A DNA stretch of 64,000 nt from Gluconobacter sp. Gdi (GTDB lineage: Bacteria; Pseudomonadota; Alphaproteobacteria; Acetobacterales; Acetobacteraceae), in NCBI RefSeq assembly GCF_014132155.1, contig NZ_BLJQ01000002.1, forward strand, positions 124,001 through 188,000, read 5' to 3'. The position numbers and the translations under genes are program-made. Shown here piece by piece: positions 9,699 through 19,168 of the stretch (positions are counted from its first letter, which is position 1; each line of letters begins with the position of its first letter). The notes below the pieces were generated by a model that searched no databases, was not told the origin of the DNA, and saw nothing but the letters and a program-made list of their open reading frames with translations.

Positions 9699-12188
9699 TC
9701 AGAAACCGGCGCTTACACTCGCAATAGCGGCGAATGGAGCTGCAATCGCATATGTTGGAGCAGAACCGCTGATAGTCTTGCCGAAGATACCAGTCTGCTG
9801 TTTTGCGTTGGTCTGAATGCCCTTGACGAAGCCCAGGTAGGCCTTGTCCGACAGATTGGAGAAGTTAATGCGAACGTTCGGAGCCTGCAAAAAGCCAAGG
9901 TTGCCGAAGCGATAGCCGATGTTCGCGTTCATCAGGACATAGCCCGGAATGGACTGGTCGTTCATGAACGTGGAGTACTGGCGGGACACATACTTCAGGT
10001 TGTAACCACCGAACAGATGGCCATCGTCATAATCAAGGTTGAAGCCAACCTGGAACTTCGGTGTTTCCGGAGCGAATTTGCCCTTGGTATGGAGATAATC
10101 GATGCCAGAGCCGCTACCAGCCTGAAGGTTGCTGCCCAGGCGGGCATCAACATACTCGAAGGACACATATGGGCGGAAGTAACGGAAGATTGGCCGCGTA
10201 CCAATTTCAGCATCTACGCCGTTTGTTGTCTGACCGCCTGCATTGACGTTGGTGGAGACAAAGTTCTGGCAGAGGCTATCCAAACACTGGCTGGATGACA
10301 TCAGACGGTTCGTGAAATCATAATGGAAGTACGTGATGGACCCCATAATGGTTTTGCCAGTGTAACGGTATCCAACTTCTTCTGAAATCGAGATTTCCGG
10401 GTTCTGGTTTAGGTTTGCCTGAGTTGCGTAGGCATGGCTTCTGGCACTGTAAACGCCAGCATCATACAGGGCGTAATTGGTTGGCATCCGGAAATTAGTG
10501 GCACCAGAAACAAAGATCTGGTTTTCAGGGTTGATCTGGTAACGGATGGCTACTGTTGGTAGCGGTTCCTGATACGTATGGCTGCTATTTCGCCCTGTAG
10601 AGGTATCCGGCAGCATATTCGTCCCACTTCTCAGAACGATTGCGTATTTGAAGCCAGCATCAATGGTCAGCTTGTTGTTCAGCAGCGACAGTGTGTCACC
10701 AATGAACATCGTATGCACGCGTGTCTGTGTCAGGCTATCGCGGAATTGGTAAGTCTGGCCATTGGACAGGATGGCATTTGCATCGCTCCCCCAGACATTC
10801 CAAGGGTTACCATCAGCACCAACGCCCGTATAAGGTGCCTGCTGCGCCTGCTTGGAATATTCGAACCAGTAACCGACCATCAGGCGGTTGTTGCCTGTTG
10901 TCAGGGTGAGCTTCGTGACAGCACCTGGGCGATACGTCTTGGTCAGGGACGGGTTGTAAAGCATCCGCCGACCTCCCGCGCCGTTCAGGGAGCCTGTTAC
11001 AGACTGCTCACCATAATTCAGGGAGTCCAGGTTCGTGTAGCGACCACTTCCGCCGCTGCCATCACCATACCAGAAATAAGGCGTTTCAGTCAGAACAAGA
11101 TGGTCTGTCAGCTTAAAGGTTGACGGTGCGCTGGCATAAATATTGGTGAACGGGTTCTGATGGAGCTTGTAATAAGAAGCGCCATTGTCAGACGCGGAGG
11201 GATCGTAGGAGGAGTTCCAGACAGTATTGGAAATCGATTGACCCGCTGCGTTTCGTCCCGGAGCAACGTAGCGATCCTTAACCCCGCGGCCATAGGCATC
11301 CCAAGAGGCCTTGTTCACGTTCGGGGTCAAGTAGTTGTATAGTCGGTTCCCCACGATCGCGAGAGAGACGCGGTTTCCATCGCCCCAGTCGTTCACGATC
11401 TTGGTTTCTGCGTGCAGCTTGCGGTTTGTCGCATCGCTGTTGTTCACGCCTTCCGTGGCATAGGAGCCTGAGAAGTATGCGCGGAGATTGGTGTTACCGA
11501 TTTTGCCCGTATCCAGGCGCAGAAAGCCGCGGGTGTAATCATAGGACCCGTAGCTGACTCCAAGACGACCACCACTCTTCATGGTGGGATCAATCATGTA
11601 CATATCGACCACACCGCCGGTAGAGCTGATATGTGGGCTGTCGAGGTCAGCGGAGCCCTGGGCTACGCGAACGGTACGAAGGTTTTCGGAGTCTACGATT
11701 TCCTGAGAGTAAACCGCGAAGTTACCGATGTCGTTGATCGGAAAACCTTCGAGTGTAAAGCCGATTTGGGACTGATCCAGTCCGCGCATGCTCATGGAAC
11801 TGCCCGTCAGGCCTGCAGGGTCACCAGACGAAACGTTTGCACCTGGAAGCAGAGAGATCAGCTGCATTGGGTCAGCGCCAGGAACCTGCTTCTCGATGAA
11901 GTCGCGAGAGACGGCCGAGACAGATTTGGCGCTATCCTGCTTCTCCATCAAACCACCACCCACGGCACGACGCGTTACGCCATCGAAAGAATGACGGCCG
12001 CTGACGGAGACATGCTCTTCATGCACATCGGTAGGAGCCGTACTACCCATCATGGATGGAGCAGCTACTTCCGTTTTCGGATGGGATTTTTGAGACTGAT
12101 GTTTCGTATCTGAAACAGGCGCTGCAAGTGCTGGCAGTGTGCCAAATGCGATCAGCGCAGAGGTCGAGAGGAGGCGTGTAAGGCGCAT
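9699..12188 (-). CDS. TonB-dependent outer-membrane receptor
   Basis: Outer-membrane beta-barrel transporter. The ATG at 12188 was chosen because a normal signal peptide follows (MRLTRLLSTSALIAFGTLPALA, cleavage after ALA); an ATG at 12242 would put 18 extra residues in front of it. A TonB-box-like EHVSVSG, then a plug domain (about 75-190; SMSMRGLDQSQIGFTLEGFPIND) and a barrel of about 640 residues follow. The final residues end in Phe (SVSAGF), as outer-membrane proteins do. The substrate cannot be read from sequence; no siderophore gene is adjacent. A 21-bp palindrome about 90 bases upstream may be an operator. A strong terminator follows. Confidence 0.9.
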   Translation of the reverse strand: MRLTRLLSTSALIAFGTLPALAAPVSDTKHQSQKSHPKTEVAAPSMMGSTAPTDVHEEHVSVSGRHSFDGVTRRAVGGGLMEKQDSAKSVSAVSRDFIEKQVPGADPMQLISLLPGANVSSGDPAGLTGSSMSMRGLDQSQIGFTLEGFPINDIGNFAVYSQEIVDSENLRTVRVAQGSADLDSPHISSTGGVVDMYMIDPTMKSGGRLGVSYGSYDYTRGFLRLDTGKIGNTNLRAYFSGSYATEGVNNSDATNRKLHAETKIVNDWGDGNRVSLAIVGNRLYNYLTPNVNKASWDAYGRGVKDRYVAPGRNAAGQSISNTVWNSSYDPSASDNGASYYKLHQNPFTNIYASAPSTFKLTDHLVLTETPYFWYGDGSGGSGRYTNLDSLNYGEQSVTGSLNGAGGRRMLYNPSLTKTYRPGAVTKLTLTTGNNRLMVGYWFEYSKQAQQAPYTGVGADGNPWNVWGSDANAILSNGQTYQFRDSLTQTRVHTMFIGDTLSLLNNKLTIDAGFKYAIVLRSGTNMLPDTSTGRNSSHTYQEPLPTVAIRYQINPENQIFVSGATNFRMPTNYALYDAGVYSARSHAYATQANLNQNPEISISEEVGYRYTGKTIMGSITYFHYDFTNRLMSSSQCLDSLCQNFVSTNVNAGGQTTNGVDAEIGTRPIFRYFRPYVSFEYVDARLGSNLQAGSGSGIDYLHTKGKFAPETPKFQVGFNLDYDDGHLFGGYNLKYVSRQYSTFMNDQSIPGYVLMNANIGYRFGNLGFLQAPNVRINFSNLSDKAYLGFVKGIQTNAKQQTGIFGKTISGSAPTYAIAAPFAAIASVSAGF

Positions 12189-12276
12189 CGTCTGTGGGGT
12201 CTTTCTCGGCCAGGTGGGGTTGGTATGGCTGAGAAAGACCATGGTTTGAAATGATCTTCAATCAGATGATGTCAGT

Positions 12277-12297
12277 CACACTATGACATTTAGTGTG
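12277..12297. promoter_or_regulatory. Palindrome upstream of the TonB receptor gene (possible operator)
   Basis: Inverted repeat with 7-bp arms (cacacta and tagtgtg) and a 7-base spacer. It lies about 90 bases before the receptor ATG, in an AT-rich stretch where a promoter is expected. It does not match a Fur box. I infer an operator from position and symmetry only. Confidence 0.35.
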
Positions 12298-12412
12298 TAT
12301 GGTAATTTCGCAACAATGCAGTCGTTCGGAAGCTATTTATAGAGCGATAGCTGTATGCTTTGTGACAGTTTAGAGAAAAGGAGAATATTTCTCTTTTCCT
12401 CTATTCTTGGCC

Positions 12413-13159
12413 TTACGGCCGTAACGCTTCGTCCTGTTGGTACAGCCTGCGGATTCTGCGTTCCTGAAGTGCCGTGACTTCGATTGCGTGCGGGTTCTGG
12501 TTTAAGTGAGGGATGATGTGTCCCTTCATGGCTGGAACAAGCTCCGGAAGCTGCGCAATTTGTTTCATAGGAAACAGGCGATCTACTTCCAGCTTTCCGT
12601 CTTTTCCGCAAATGTACCAAGCCTGCGGGCGGAAAACATGATCCACATCATATGGGGATGACTGGCTTTCTACATGTGTGATGGCATCATCCAGCGTATC
12701 GAAAGAGCGGTAAAGTGCATTGACAGAAGGGTGAATCCTGACCGTTGAAGTGCCGCCTTTTCTTGCAAAGGCCCACGCGGAAACAAATCGTTCTACCGGG
12801 TCGCGCCAGATGGCAAAGCTCGGTAGTTCTCTGGAGAGTTCCGGCGTAACATGACGATAGTACCGGAACGTCTGATGCATCATGGAACAGCCGTAAAGCT
12901 GGTTGCAGATGGATGTGCCCCCGTTCTTGGGAACATGAATAAACAGTGCGCCAGCACTTCGAATACATTCCAAGCGTTTCAGGCGCTTTTTGCCCAAGGG
13001 CAGGCGAAGATGCAGTTCTGCAGCCCGTTCGTGAATATCATTGAATTGCTGAACGCGGAAAAGTCGGCAGAGAAGGGATTGTGGAACGCCGTCTGGTACA
13101 GGCCTGAGTACCGACGATTCAGGAATTTTTTCCTGAACCAAGGTCGAGTATGACGGCAT
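12413..13159 (-). CDS. Sulfotransferase family protein
   Basis: 248 residues, soluble. The PAPS 5'-phosphate loop is visible as LFIHVPKNGGTSI (about residues 51-63), and the 3'-phosphate-binding motif as WRDPVERFVSAWAF (about 118-131). Both are diagnostic of the Sulfotransfer_2-type (carbohydrate-like) sulfotransferases. The acceptor is unknown; small molecules and surface glycans are both possible. No PAPS-synthesis gene is in the window. It lies between the TonB receptor and the SBF transporter, with no tight operon structure on either side. Confidence 0.8.
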   Translation of the reverse strand: MPSYSTLVQEKIPESSVLRPVPDGVPQSLLCRLFRVQQFNDIHERAAELHLRLPLGKKRLKRLECIRSAGALFIHVPKNGGTSICNQLYGCSMMHQTFRYYRHVTPELSRELPSFAIWRDPVERFVSAWAFARKGGTSTVRIHPSVNALYRSFDTLDDAITHVESQSSPYDVDHVFRPQAWYICGKDGKLEVDRLFPMKQIAQLPELVPAMKGHIIPHLNQNPHAIEVTALQERRIRRLYQQDEALRP

Positions 13160-13269
13160 AGTCTGTAGCTCCGGTTTTCAAACTGGGGCCACACTGGTCT
13201 ACGAACCTGAGGGGGTCAAAGACCACCTCGTGACAAAAGGAAACCTCTTTAACAACTCTGACATGAAGC

Positions 13270-14265
13270 TCAGGAGTGGGGCTTTGAAGGTGCTTCCAAA
13301 CCGATGCGTTTTCCGTAATGGCGAGCCAGAAGCGTGCAGGTGAAAAGCTGGATCTGGTGATAGATCATGAGAGGCAGAACAATGATGCCTACCGAGGCAG
13401 AGGGAAAGATAACGCTCGCCATCGGAACACCAGAGGCCAGCGATTTTTTTGAGCCACAGAACTGAAGCGCGATGCTGTTTTCCGTGGATTGATTCATGCC
13501 CTTGCCCATGAAGTGCGAGGCCACCAGCACCAGCGCCAGCATGAGGCTGTCCAGCAATGCCACCTCAAGCAAATGAAGCGGTGAAACGCGGTGCCAGATG
13601 CCTTCGACAACGGCTGAACTGAACGCGGTGTAGACGACCACGACGATGGAGCCACGATCTGTGAACGAAATCAGGAATTTGTGGCGTTTGACAATCGGGC
13701 CAATCCATTTCTGAAGGATCTGCCCAAGAAGGAACGGAAGAAGCAGTTCCTTGGCAACGTCCAGAACGCTCTCAAGGGGTGAATGACCTGCACCAACGTG
13801 ACCAAGGACAATGCCTGTCAGAAGAGGGGTCAATGCAATGCCTGCAATATTCGACACAGTGGCTGCGCAGATGGCCGCAGGAACATTGCCGCGTGCAATC
13901 GAAGTCAGGGCAATCGAGGACTGAACGGTTGAAGGCAGGCAGCACAGGAAAAGAATGCCAGCCCACAGATCTTCCCCGAACAGCGCATTCGGGAACAAAT
14001 TGCGGAAGAGCAGATGCAGCCCAATGCCCAGAAGCGGGAAGAGAGCAAATGTGCAGAGCAGAACCGTTCCCTGAAGGCGCCAGTCGCGCACGCTTTCGAT
14101 AATGGCGTGGCGCTCAAGTTTGGCTCCCTGGAAGAAGAACATCAGGGTAATGAGAACCGTGACGACCTGCTGCAGGATATGTTGCATTTCCCCGCGGCAG
14201 GGCAGGACGGAGGCCAGGATGATCGCGCAGATCAGGGCCATCAGGAAAGGGTCAAAGCGCTTCAT
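13270..14265 (-). CDS. SBF-like (bile acid:sodium symporter family) membrane transporter
   Basis: Integral membrane protein of about 331 residues with nine to ten hydrophobic segments starting at residue 7 (FLMALICAIILASVLP). The conserved CCLPSTVQSS and FCGSKKSLASGVPMA motifs belong to the PF13593 SBF-like / YfeH branch of the bile acid:sodium symporter superfamily. The substrate is unknown. The ATG at 14265 has TAAGAG five bases upstream. A GTG/ATG 12 codons further up would add a non-hydrophobic leader and is less likely. It diverges from the GH32 gene. Confidence 0.85.
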   Translation of the reverse strand: MKRFDPFLMALICAIILASVLPCRGEMQHILQQVVTVLITLMFFFQGAKLERHAIIESVRDWRLQGTVLLCTFALFPLLGIGLHLLFRNLFPNALFGEDLWAGILFLCCLPSTVQSSIALTSIARGNVPAAICAATVSNIAGIALTPLLTGIVLGHVGAGHSPLESVLDVAKELLLPFLLGQILQKWIGPIVKRHKFLISFTDRGSIVVVVYTAFSSAVVEGIWHRVSPLHLLEVALLDSLMLALVLVASHFMGKGMNQSTENSIALQFCGSKKSLASGVPMASVIFPSASVGIIVLPLMIYHQIQLFTCTLLARHYGKRIGLEAPSKPHS

Positions 14266-14376
14266 GACGCTCTTATGTGCGTATTCGCAACGGACATGCA
14301 ATGTCCTTCCTCTTTTTGAAGACGGGTACTTTCCTGAAAGGCTTCCGGGTTAAGCATCCTTCTGTATGGTGGAGGT

Positions 14377-16311
14377 ATGACAGATCGAAACGACAGGCCC
14401 GAACTCGGGCGCCGCACGGCTCTGGCCAGCATTTTAGCCGCAGGAGCTGCTGTCGGCAGTAGCCGGATTGCCAGAGCCGCCGAGGAAACGCCGATGTCTG
14501 CAATGACCCCTCATCACGATGAACCCAGCAATTCCCATCAGGAGCCAGGCAATCATCCGGGGATAGCAAGCCAGCCCGTTGTCAGAACGCAGAGTGACTA
14601 TCTCTATCGCCCAACGGTTCATTTCTCGCCGCAGACCGGGTTCATGAATGATCCCAACGGACTGATTTTCGATGGCCAGACGTATCATCTCTATTACCAG
14701 TACGACCCTTTCGCACCCTATGCGGGTCAGGTTCACTGGGGTCATGCAACCAGTACGGACTTATACACGTGGCAAGATCAACCTGTCGCGATTGATCAGA
14801 CAGCCGCTGGCGAAGCGTATTCAGGGTGTGTGGTTCTGGACCGGAATAATGCTTCTGGTCTTTTCCCCCCGAAGGCAAGCTCCCCTACGCAAGGGGACAC
14901 TCCACCTGCTCCCAAGACGGCAACGCAGGCGGCAGTTGAGGCCTTGGCTCCCGGCTTGACCAAGGCCACGTCGGATGTGCCATTTTCGCCGGAAAACATG
15001 GATGTTCTTGGTCCGGGGACTAGTGCTCCTTTCGGGCATGTTTTTGATCCACCAACAACCGCTGAACTTCCGCCAGCGGCTCCTTCGGTTCCGCCGTTAC
15101 CATCCATGCCGGGTGGTCTGGTTGCTCTTTACACGCGCGCTACACCCCAGAAGCAGACGCAGTATCTGGCATGGAGTCCGGATGGCGGTAAGCGCTTTAT
15201 CGATTACGAGCACAACCCTGTTCTGGATATCGGGCTGAACTCTTTCCGAGATCCGAAAGTGTTCTGGCACGAACCTAGTGGAAAGTGGGTCATGGTCGTC
15301 GTGAAGGCGCGGGCTCACAGGGTGGCCTTCTACGGATCAATTGATTTGAAACACTGGATGCATCTCAGTGATTTCGGGCCAGCAGGTCTGTTCGGCGTGG
15401 ATTATGAATGCCCCAATCTTATTGAATTGCAGGTTGAGGATGAGGGGAAGGCATCCCGGTGGGTTCTGTTCGTTTCAGTCAATCCCGGTGGACCTCAGGG
15501 CGGAAGTGTCACGCAGTATTTTGTAGGGGACTTCGACGGTGAGCGCTTTATCCCCGAGAACACGGTCATAGGTCTGACGGACTTCGCCAAAGACAGCTAT
15601 GCTATGCAGGTTTATGAAAACATGCCGGGCAACGAGGCCGTCTATTTCGCTTGGTTTGGGAACTGGCAGTATTGCGAAGAGGTTCCGAACAGAAGCTGGC
15701 GCGGTCTTATGACCCTTCCGCGAACCTTGTCGCTCAGGCGGGACGATATGAACTGGCTACGGTTGGTGCAGCGTCCTCGAGGACTGGAAACGCTGAGAGG
15801 CGAGCAGATTCCCTTTCGGGTTGAGCGTATTGCTGCTCAGAGCGGCGTTCAGGTCTCCATCCCCACAGGGCAGGCTATTGAACTCTCTCTGACGGTAACT
15901 GTGGATGAGCGTAGAAACCCGCAACCTGATGGCAACAAGGGGCGAGCGGGTCGTTTCCTGATTGTCTTCTCCAACGGTCAGGGAGAGTCTCTGTCTATCG
16001 GGTTTGACGCATTTTCAGCTCAGCTCTGGCTGGATCGCGGAGATCTGCATGGCTTTTCGCAGCCATTTTTCACGGAGAGGTTCTCCACGCCACTGACGGC
16101 AAACAGCCGACGTTTTTCGTTGAAACTGGTTCTGGATGCGTGTGCGCTCGAACTCTTCATCAATGATGGCTTGTCGGTTGGGACAGCTCTGGTGTTTCCT
16201 GCAAGTCCCTTGGATACACTCAGTCTGCAGGCAACAAATGCGGGTGCGACCATCGAAAATCTCAGTCTGTATCCTCTGCGGAAAACCATGGATCGTCCGA
16301 CCGCCGTATGA
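14377..16311 (+). CDS. Tat-exported glycoside hydrolase family 32 enzyme with long insertion
   Basis: Fructan- or sucrose-hydrolysing enzyme exported across the inner membrane. The N-terminus has a twin-arginine signal (GRRTALASILAAGAAVG, RR at 12-13). The three GH32 active-site motifs are present: FMNDPNG with nucleophile D92, FRDPKV with transition-state-stabilising D292, and YECPN with acid/base E344. A C-terminal beta-sandwich module (about 480-635) completes the GH32 layout. At 644 residues it is longer than the usual 480-550 because residues about 164-245 form a Pro/Ala/Thr-rich insertion in the catalytic propeller. It diverges from the SBF transporter. Levanase, inulinase or beta-fructosidase activity cannot be distinguished by eye. 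Confidence 0.88.
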   Translation: MTDRNDRPELGRRTALASILAAGAAVGSSRIARAAEETPMSAMTPHHDEPSNSHQEPGNHPGIASQPVVRTQSDYLYRPTVHFSPQTGFMNDPNGLIFDGQTYHLYYQYDPFAPYAGQVHWGHATSTDLYTWQDQPVAIDQTAAGEAYSGCVVLDRNNASGLFPPKASSPTQGDTPPAPKTATQAAVEALAPGLTKATSDVPFSPENMDVLGPGTSAPFGHVFDPPTTAELPPAAPSVPPLPSMPGGLVALYTRATPQKQTQYLAWSPDGGKRFIDYEHNPVLDIGLNSFRDPKVFWHEPSGKWVMVVVKARAHRVAFYGSIDLKHWMHLSDFGPAGLFGVDYECPNLIELQVEDEGKASRWVLFVSVNPGGPQGGSVTQYFVGDFDGERFIPENTVIGLTDFAKDSYAMQVYENMPGNEAVYFAWFGNWQYCEEVPNRSWRGLMTLPRTLSLRRDDMNWLRLVQRPRGLETLRGEQIPFRVERIAAQSGVQVSIPTGQAIELSLTVTVDERRNPQPDGNKGRAGRFLIVFSNGQGESLSIGFDAFSAQLWLDRGDLHGFSQPFFTERFSTPLTANSRRFSLKLVLDACALELFINDGLSVGTALVFPASPLDTLSLQATNAGATIENLSLYPLRKTMDRPTAV

Positions 16312-16368
16312 TCGCAAACAGCCAATGCTTCTGAACCGCGATACACGGCAGGCAGCGAAAGAGTAACA

Positions 16369-16839
16369 ATGCATTTTACCCAGACCTTTGATGCGCACTC
16401 CTTTCTGGATACGTTCGGAAGCTATCTGGCTGCTTTTGTATTTGGGACGCTGATCGGGGCGGAACGTCAGTTCCGCCAACGGACCGCCGGGTTACGCACC
16501 AATGCGCTGGTCGCGATTGGTGCGTCTGCTTTCGTAGATCTCGCAGAGCGTATTGGCGGAGATGTCTCGGCCATTCGCGTGATTGCCTACGTGGTATCAG
16601 GCGTTGGATTTCTTGGCGCCGGCGTCATCATGAAAGATGGCCCCAATGTGCGGGGCCTGAACACTGCGGCAACACTCTGGTGCTCAGCCGCCATCGGTGC
16701 GTGCACAGGGTGCGACATGATTGCGGAAGCAGCTCTGCTGACCGTCTTTATTCTTGGTGCCAATACGGTGTTGAGAGTTCTGGTGAAATGGATCGATCGC
16801 CGCCTGCCGCCACAGATTGATGCAGTGGATCAGGAATGA
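16369..16839 (+). CDS. MgtC/SapB family membrane protein
   Basis: 156 residues with four hydrophobic segments. The family motif FGTLIGAERQFRQRTAGLRTNALVAIGA is spread over residues 25-52, and GVGFLGAGVIMKD follows at about 78-90. These identify the MgtC/SapB/SrpB/YhiD family, whose members modulate Mg2+ homeostasis and ATP synthase or intracellular survival in other bacteria. This one has only the membrane domain and lacks the C-terminal ACT-like extension of Salmonella MgtC. It follows the GH32 gene by 57 bases and may be on the same transcript. Confidence 0.85.
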   Translation: MHFTQTFDAHSFLDTFGSYLAAFVFGTLIGAERQFRQRTAGLRTNALVAIGASAFVDLAERIGGDVSAIRVIAYVVSGVGFLGAGVIMKDGPNVRGLNTAATLWCSAAIGACTGCDMIAEAALLTVFILGANTVLRVLVKWIDRRLPPQIDAVDQE

Positions 16840-16925
16840 CGGCTCTGTTCATGAGTCTCGGCGCAGCTAAGACGAGCTAGGCTTTAAGGCTTAGCACAAA
16901 CATATTTTTTGTTTTCTGGAAAAAA

Positions 16926-17001
16926 TGGTGCCCAAGACCGGGATCGAACCAGTGACACTGCGATTTTCAGTCGCATGCTCTACCAACTGAGCTACTTGGG
17001 C
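16926..17001 (-). tRNA. tRNA-Phe (GAA)
   Basis: 76-nt cloverleaf with CCA encoded. The acceptor arm GCCCAAG pairs with CTTGGGC. The D arm is AGCTCAGTTGGTAGAGC, the anticodon stem TGCGA/TCGCA encloses the loop CTGAAAA (anticodon GAA), and the T arm has TTCGATC. A T-run follows directly on the minus strand. It lies 61 bases downstream of yacG and could be co-transcribed with the infA-maf-rng-yacG block. Confidence 0.97.
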
Positions 17002-17062
17002 ACCGGGCTTAAGGTGAGACACCCGCTGCGGAAACGGGGTTTAGCTGATGATTCGCTCGGGA

Positions 17063-17239
17063 TCAACCCTCAGTATGAGGATATTCTTCAGAGTCTTCTT
17101 CATTATCCTGCCTGAAGGACGGAACGCGGTAGTTACCGTTGAACCAGCGCCCCAGATCAATGTTTGCACAGTGCTGTGAGCAGAAGGGCCGAAAAGCCGG
17201 TTCCGTTGGACGATTGCAGATAGGGCAGGTGGCACTCAT
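17063..17239 (-). CDS. yacG: YacG family DNA gyrase inhibitor / zinc-binding protein
   Basis: 58-residue protein. The zinc-ribbon cysteines are visible as CPIC (5-8) and CSQHC (20-24), followed by the family core DLGRWFNGNYRVP. Escherichia coli YacG binds one zinc and inhibits DNA gyrase by occluding DNA binding. The acidic tail (DNEEDSEE) is also typical. The start overlaps the stop of the RNase E/G gene by four bases (ATGA), so the two are translationally coupled, as in many alphaproteobacteria. Confidence 0.92.
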   Translation of the reverse strand: MSATCPICNRPTEPAFRPFCSQHCANIDLGRWFNGNYRVPSFRQDNEEDSEEYPHTEG

Positions 17240-18279
17240 GACAGGCTCCAGCTTGCAGGGGATGCGTTTGGATCCATGACCAGCTCCAAGGGAGCGGCCC
17301 GGCGGGAAATGAAGTCGCTCATGGCTTCCGGATCGTTCTCCAGAGCCCTGACGAGAGAAATGGATGCTGTCAGAGTGCGACCCTTGCGGTCTTCTCGCAA
17401 AATGGTGCGGAGCACTGACAGCGCCCTCCCATGTGGGGAGGACAAAAGCTCATGCAAGGGAGGTCTGCGCCGCGGGCGAGTGATTTCCAGAAGGCCGGAA
17501 GGCGTGGCTCCGAGCACTTGCGACTTCAAAGGATCATCCAACAGGGCATTGCGCAGGAAGCTGACGAGGGCAGGTCTCTTGCGGGTTTTAACGCCTGCGG
17601 GATCAACCAGCAGCGTCCCTGACAGATTGCGGAGGCGGATCTGGCGCGCCAAGGCCGGAAAGCTTGCAACGTTTCCCTTGAAGTCAGGAGCGCTGGCGCT
17701 GTCCAGGTCTATGGCGATCAGGGCGGGGGTGGGAAAGATACTGGCTGTCAGTTGGCCAAGATCTGCAAATTCGGAGCCAAGTTCGTCAAAGTCGCTTTCC
17801 AGCGTGTCGTCAAAAGCCTGCTGGCATCGCTGAAACCGGGGGCGCAGTCGGGCCGGAAGGCGAGCGGCAACACCTGGCGCATCAACGTACAGAGGGGTGT
17901 CAGGATAGCGGTCTGCCAGCTCTTCCAGCGGTGAAGGACCGCATGCCAGAAGCGTCGGTGCAACAGGCATATCCGGCACAGACTCTGCTTTACGCAGGCG
18001 CAGGCCCTTGCCATTCTGTGCGGAGCGGCTGACGCGGACGGAGATCAGTTCTCCTTGAACCAGCGCGTCCCTGCAGGACAGAAAGCCATTGTCTCCGTTG
18101 TGGAGTGTGACAAAGGCCCCGCCCAGTGCGGGAGCGACCGTTTGGATGCGCGCAATATGCCAGTCATCAAACCCATCCGGAAGGCCGGGACGCCAAATGG
18201 CAGCATCCAGAAGGGTTTCATGGTCCGTAACCGCAATCCGCACATCGCCCGGAGAGCAGGCGGCGCGGATCTCGATCAC
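17236..18279 (-). CDS. Short ribonuclease E/G family protein
   Basis: About 347 residues matching the S1-like plus nuclease core of RNase E/G. The N-terminus has the S1-type [16 protein letters not shown] stretch. The catalytic region is recognisable as [10 protein letters not shown] and [14 protein letters not shown], equivalent to the two Asp-bearing strands of RNase E. No CPxC Zn-link and no C-terminal scaffold are visible, so it is much smaller than E. coli RNase G (489 aa). The GTG at 18279 overlaps the maf stop as GTGA; a GTG at 18288 is also possible. Downstream it couples to yacG. Expected role: rRNA/mRNA processing. Confidence 0.8.
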   Translation of the reverse strand: MIEIRAACSPGDVRIAVTDHETLLDAAIWRPGLPDGFDDWHIARIQTVAPALGGAFVTLHNGDNGFLSCRDALVQGELISVRVSRSAQNGKGLRLRKAESVPDMPVAPTLLACGPSPLEELADRYPDTPLYVDAPGVAARLPARLRPRFQRCQQAFDDTLESDFDELGSEFADLGQLTASIFPTPALIAIDLDSASAPDFKGNVASFPALARQIRLRNLSGTLLVDPAGVKTRKRPALVSFLRNALLDDPLKSQVLGATPSGLLEITRPRRRPPLHELLSSPHGRALSVLRTILREDRKGRTLTASISLVRALENDPEAMSDFISRRAAPLELVMDPNASPASWSLS

Positions 18280-18923
18280 GCGATCCACCCACCCTGACGA
18301 CGGTGCTGCCCGCGCAGAAGCTGTGCAGTTTCGAACAACGGGAGACCCACAACAGCAGAGTAACTGCCGCCAATTTGCCGGATATGAGCTGCGGCAGCCC
18401 CTTGGATCGCGTAGCCGCCAGCCTTGCCCTGCCAGTCTCCGTTGGCGATCAGTGCGTCGATCTGCCTGTCAGTAAGGCGGTGGAACGTAACGGCCGTTTC
18501 CACAAGGCGCTCATTGGCCACACCGTCCGTCCAAGCAGAGGTGGGACGCAGAGCCACTGCGGTCAGCACTTTGTGGTTTCGGCCTGAAAGCAGCCGCAGA
18601 CACGCGCGTGCAGTCTGTTCATCCTCCGCTTTGGGGAGAATGCGTCGGCCGACCGCAACGACAGTATCCGCACCGATGACCAGAGCTGCATCCTGACGCT
18701 GTGCTGCTGCATGGTCAGCTTTTGTTCGGGCCAGACGTTGTACCAGCGCGCGGGGAAGTTCTCCGGGGCGCGGTTCCTCATCCACATCTGTGCTGATGAC
18801 GGCATCAGGCACGATTCCAATCTGCTTCAGAAGAGCCAGACGTCGGGGGGAGGCAGACGCCAGAACAAGCGCCGGGCGATCTGTCATGCCGTTTTCAGGC
18901 ACAGGAGACTGGGAAATGGGCAT
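18276..18923 (-). CDS. maf: Maf family nucleoside triphosphate pyrophosphatase
   Basis: 215 residues. The Maf signature [18 protein letters not shown] opens the fold (about residues 20-37). The conserved GADTVVAV (about 84-91) supplies the catalytic Asp and metal site, and [10 protein letters not shown] (about 165-174) is a further family motif. Maf proteins hydrolyse non-canonical or pyrimidine nucleoside triphosphates to monophosphates and may act as a house-cleaning or division-linked enzyme. It sits 13 bases after infA and overlaps the RNase E/G gene, in the conserved alphaproteobacterial order. An internal ATG at 18887 is a second possible start. Confidence 0.9.
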   Translation of the reverse strand: MPISQSPVPENGMTDRPALVLASASPRRLALLKQIGIVPDAVISTDVDEEPRPGELPRALVQRLARTKADHAAAQRQDAALVIGADTVVAVGRRILPKAEDEQTARACLRLLSGRNHKVLTAVALRPTSAWTDGVANERLVETAVTFHRLTDRQIDALIANGDWQGKAGGYAIQGAAAAHIRQIGGSYSAVVGLPLFETAQLLRGQHRRQGGWIA

Positions 18924-18936
18924 ACGCCGCAGTCTC

Positions 18937-19155
18937 TTACTTGAAGCGGAACGTGATCCGGCCCTTGGACAGGTCGTATGGGGTCATTTCAACGTTCACG
19001 CGGTCACCAGCGAGAACGCGGATACGGTTCTTGCGCATCTTGCCGCTCGTATGAGCGAGAATGGTGTGCTCGTTGTCGAGCGTGACACGGAACATGGCGT
19101 TGGGCAGCAGTTCCATGACGGTGCCGGTGAACTCGATAAGGTCTTCTTTGGACAT
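18937..19155 (-). CDS. infA: Translation initiation factor IF-1
   Basis: 72-residue OB-fold protein, the exact usual length for IF-1. It binds the 30S A site during initiation. The sequence is canonical: [20 protein letters not shown] at the start, then [19 protein letters not shown], and [12 protein letters not shown] at the end. An AAGGA lies 5 bases before the ATG. It heads the infA-maf-rng-yacG block. Confidence 0.97.
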   Translation of the reverse strand: MSKEDLIEFTGTVMELLPNAMFRVTLDNEHTILAHTSGKMRKNRIRVLAGDRVNVEMTPYDLSKGRITFRFK

Positions 19156-19168
19156 GGGAATCCTTGCT

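Noticed and set aside
12243-12412. Cobalamin riboswitch before the TonB receptor
   Set aside because: The conserved B12-box sequence was not found; only the 21-bp palindrome is present.
17041-17235. 64-codon minus-strand frame over yacG
   Set aside because: Out of frame with the zinc-ribbon reading (CPIC, CSQHC); the 58-residue yacG frame has the correct coupling and motifs.
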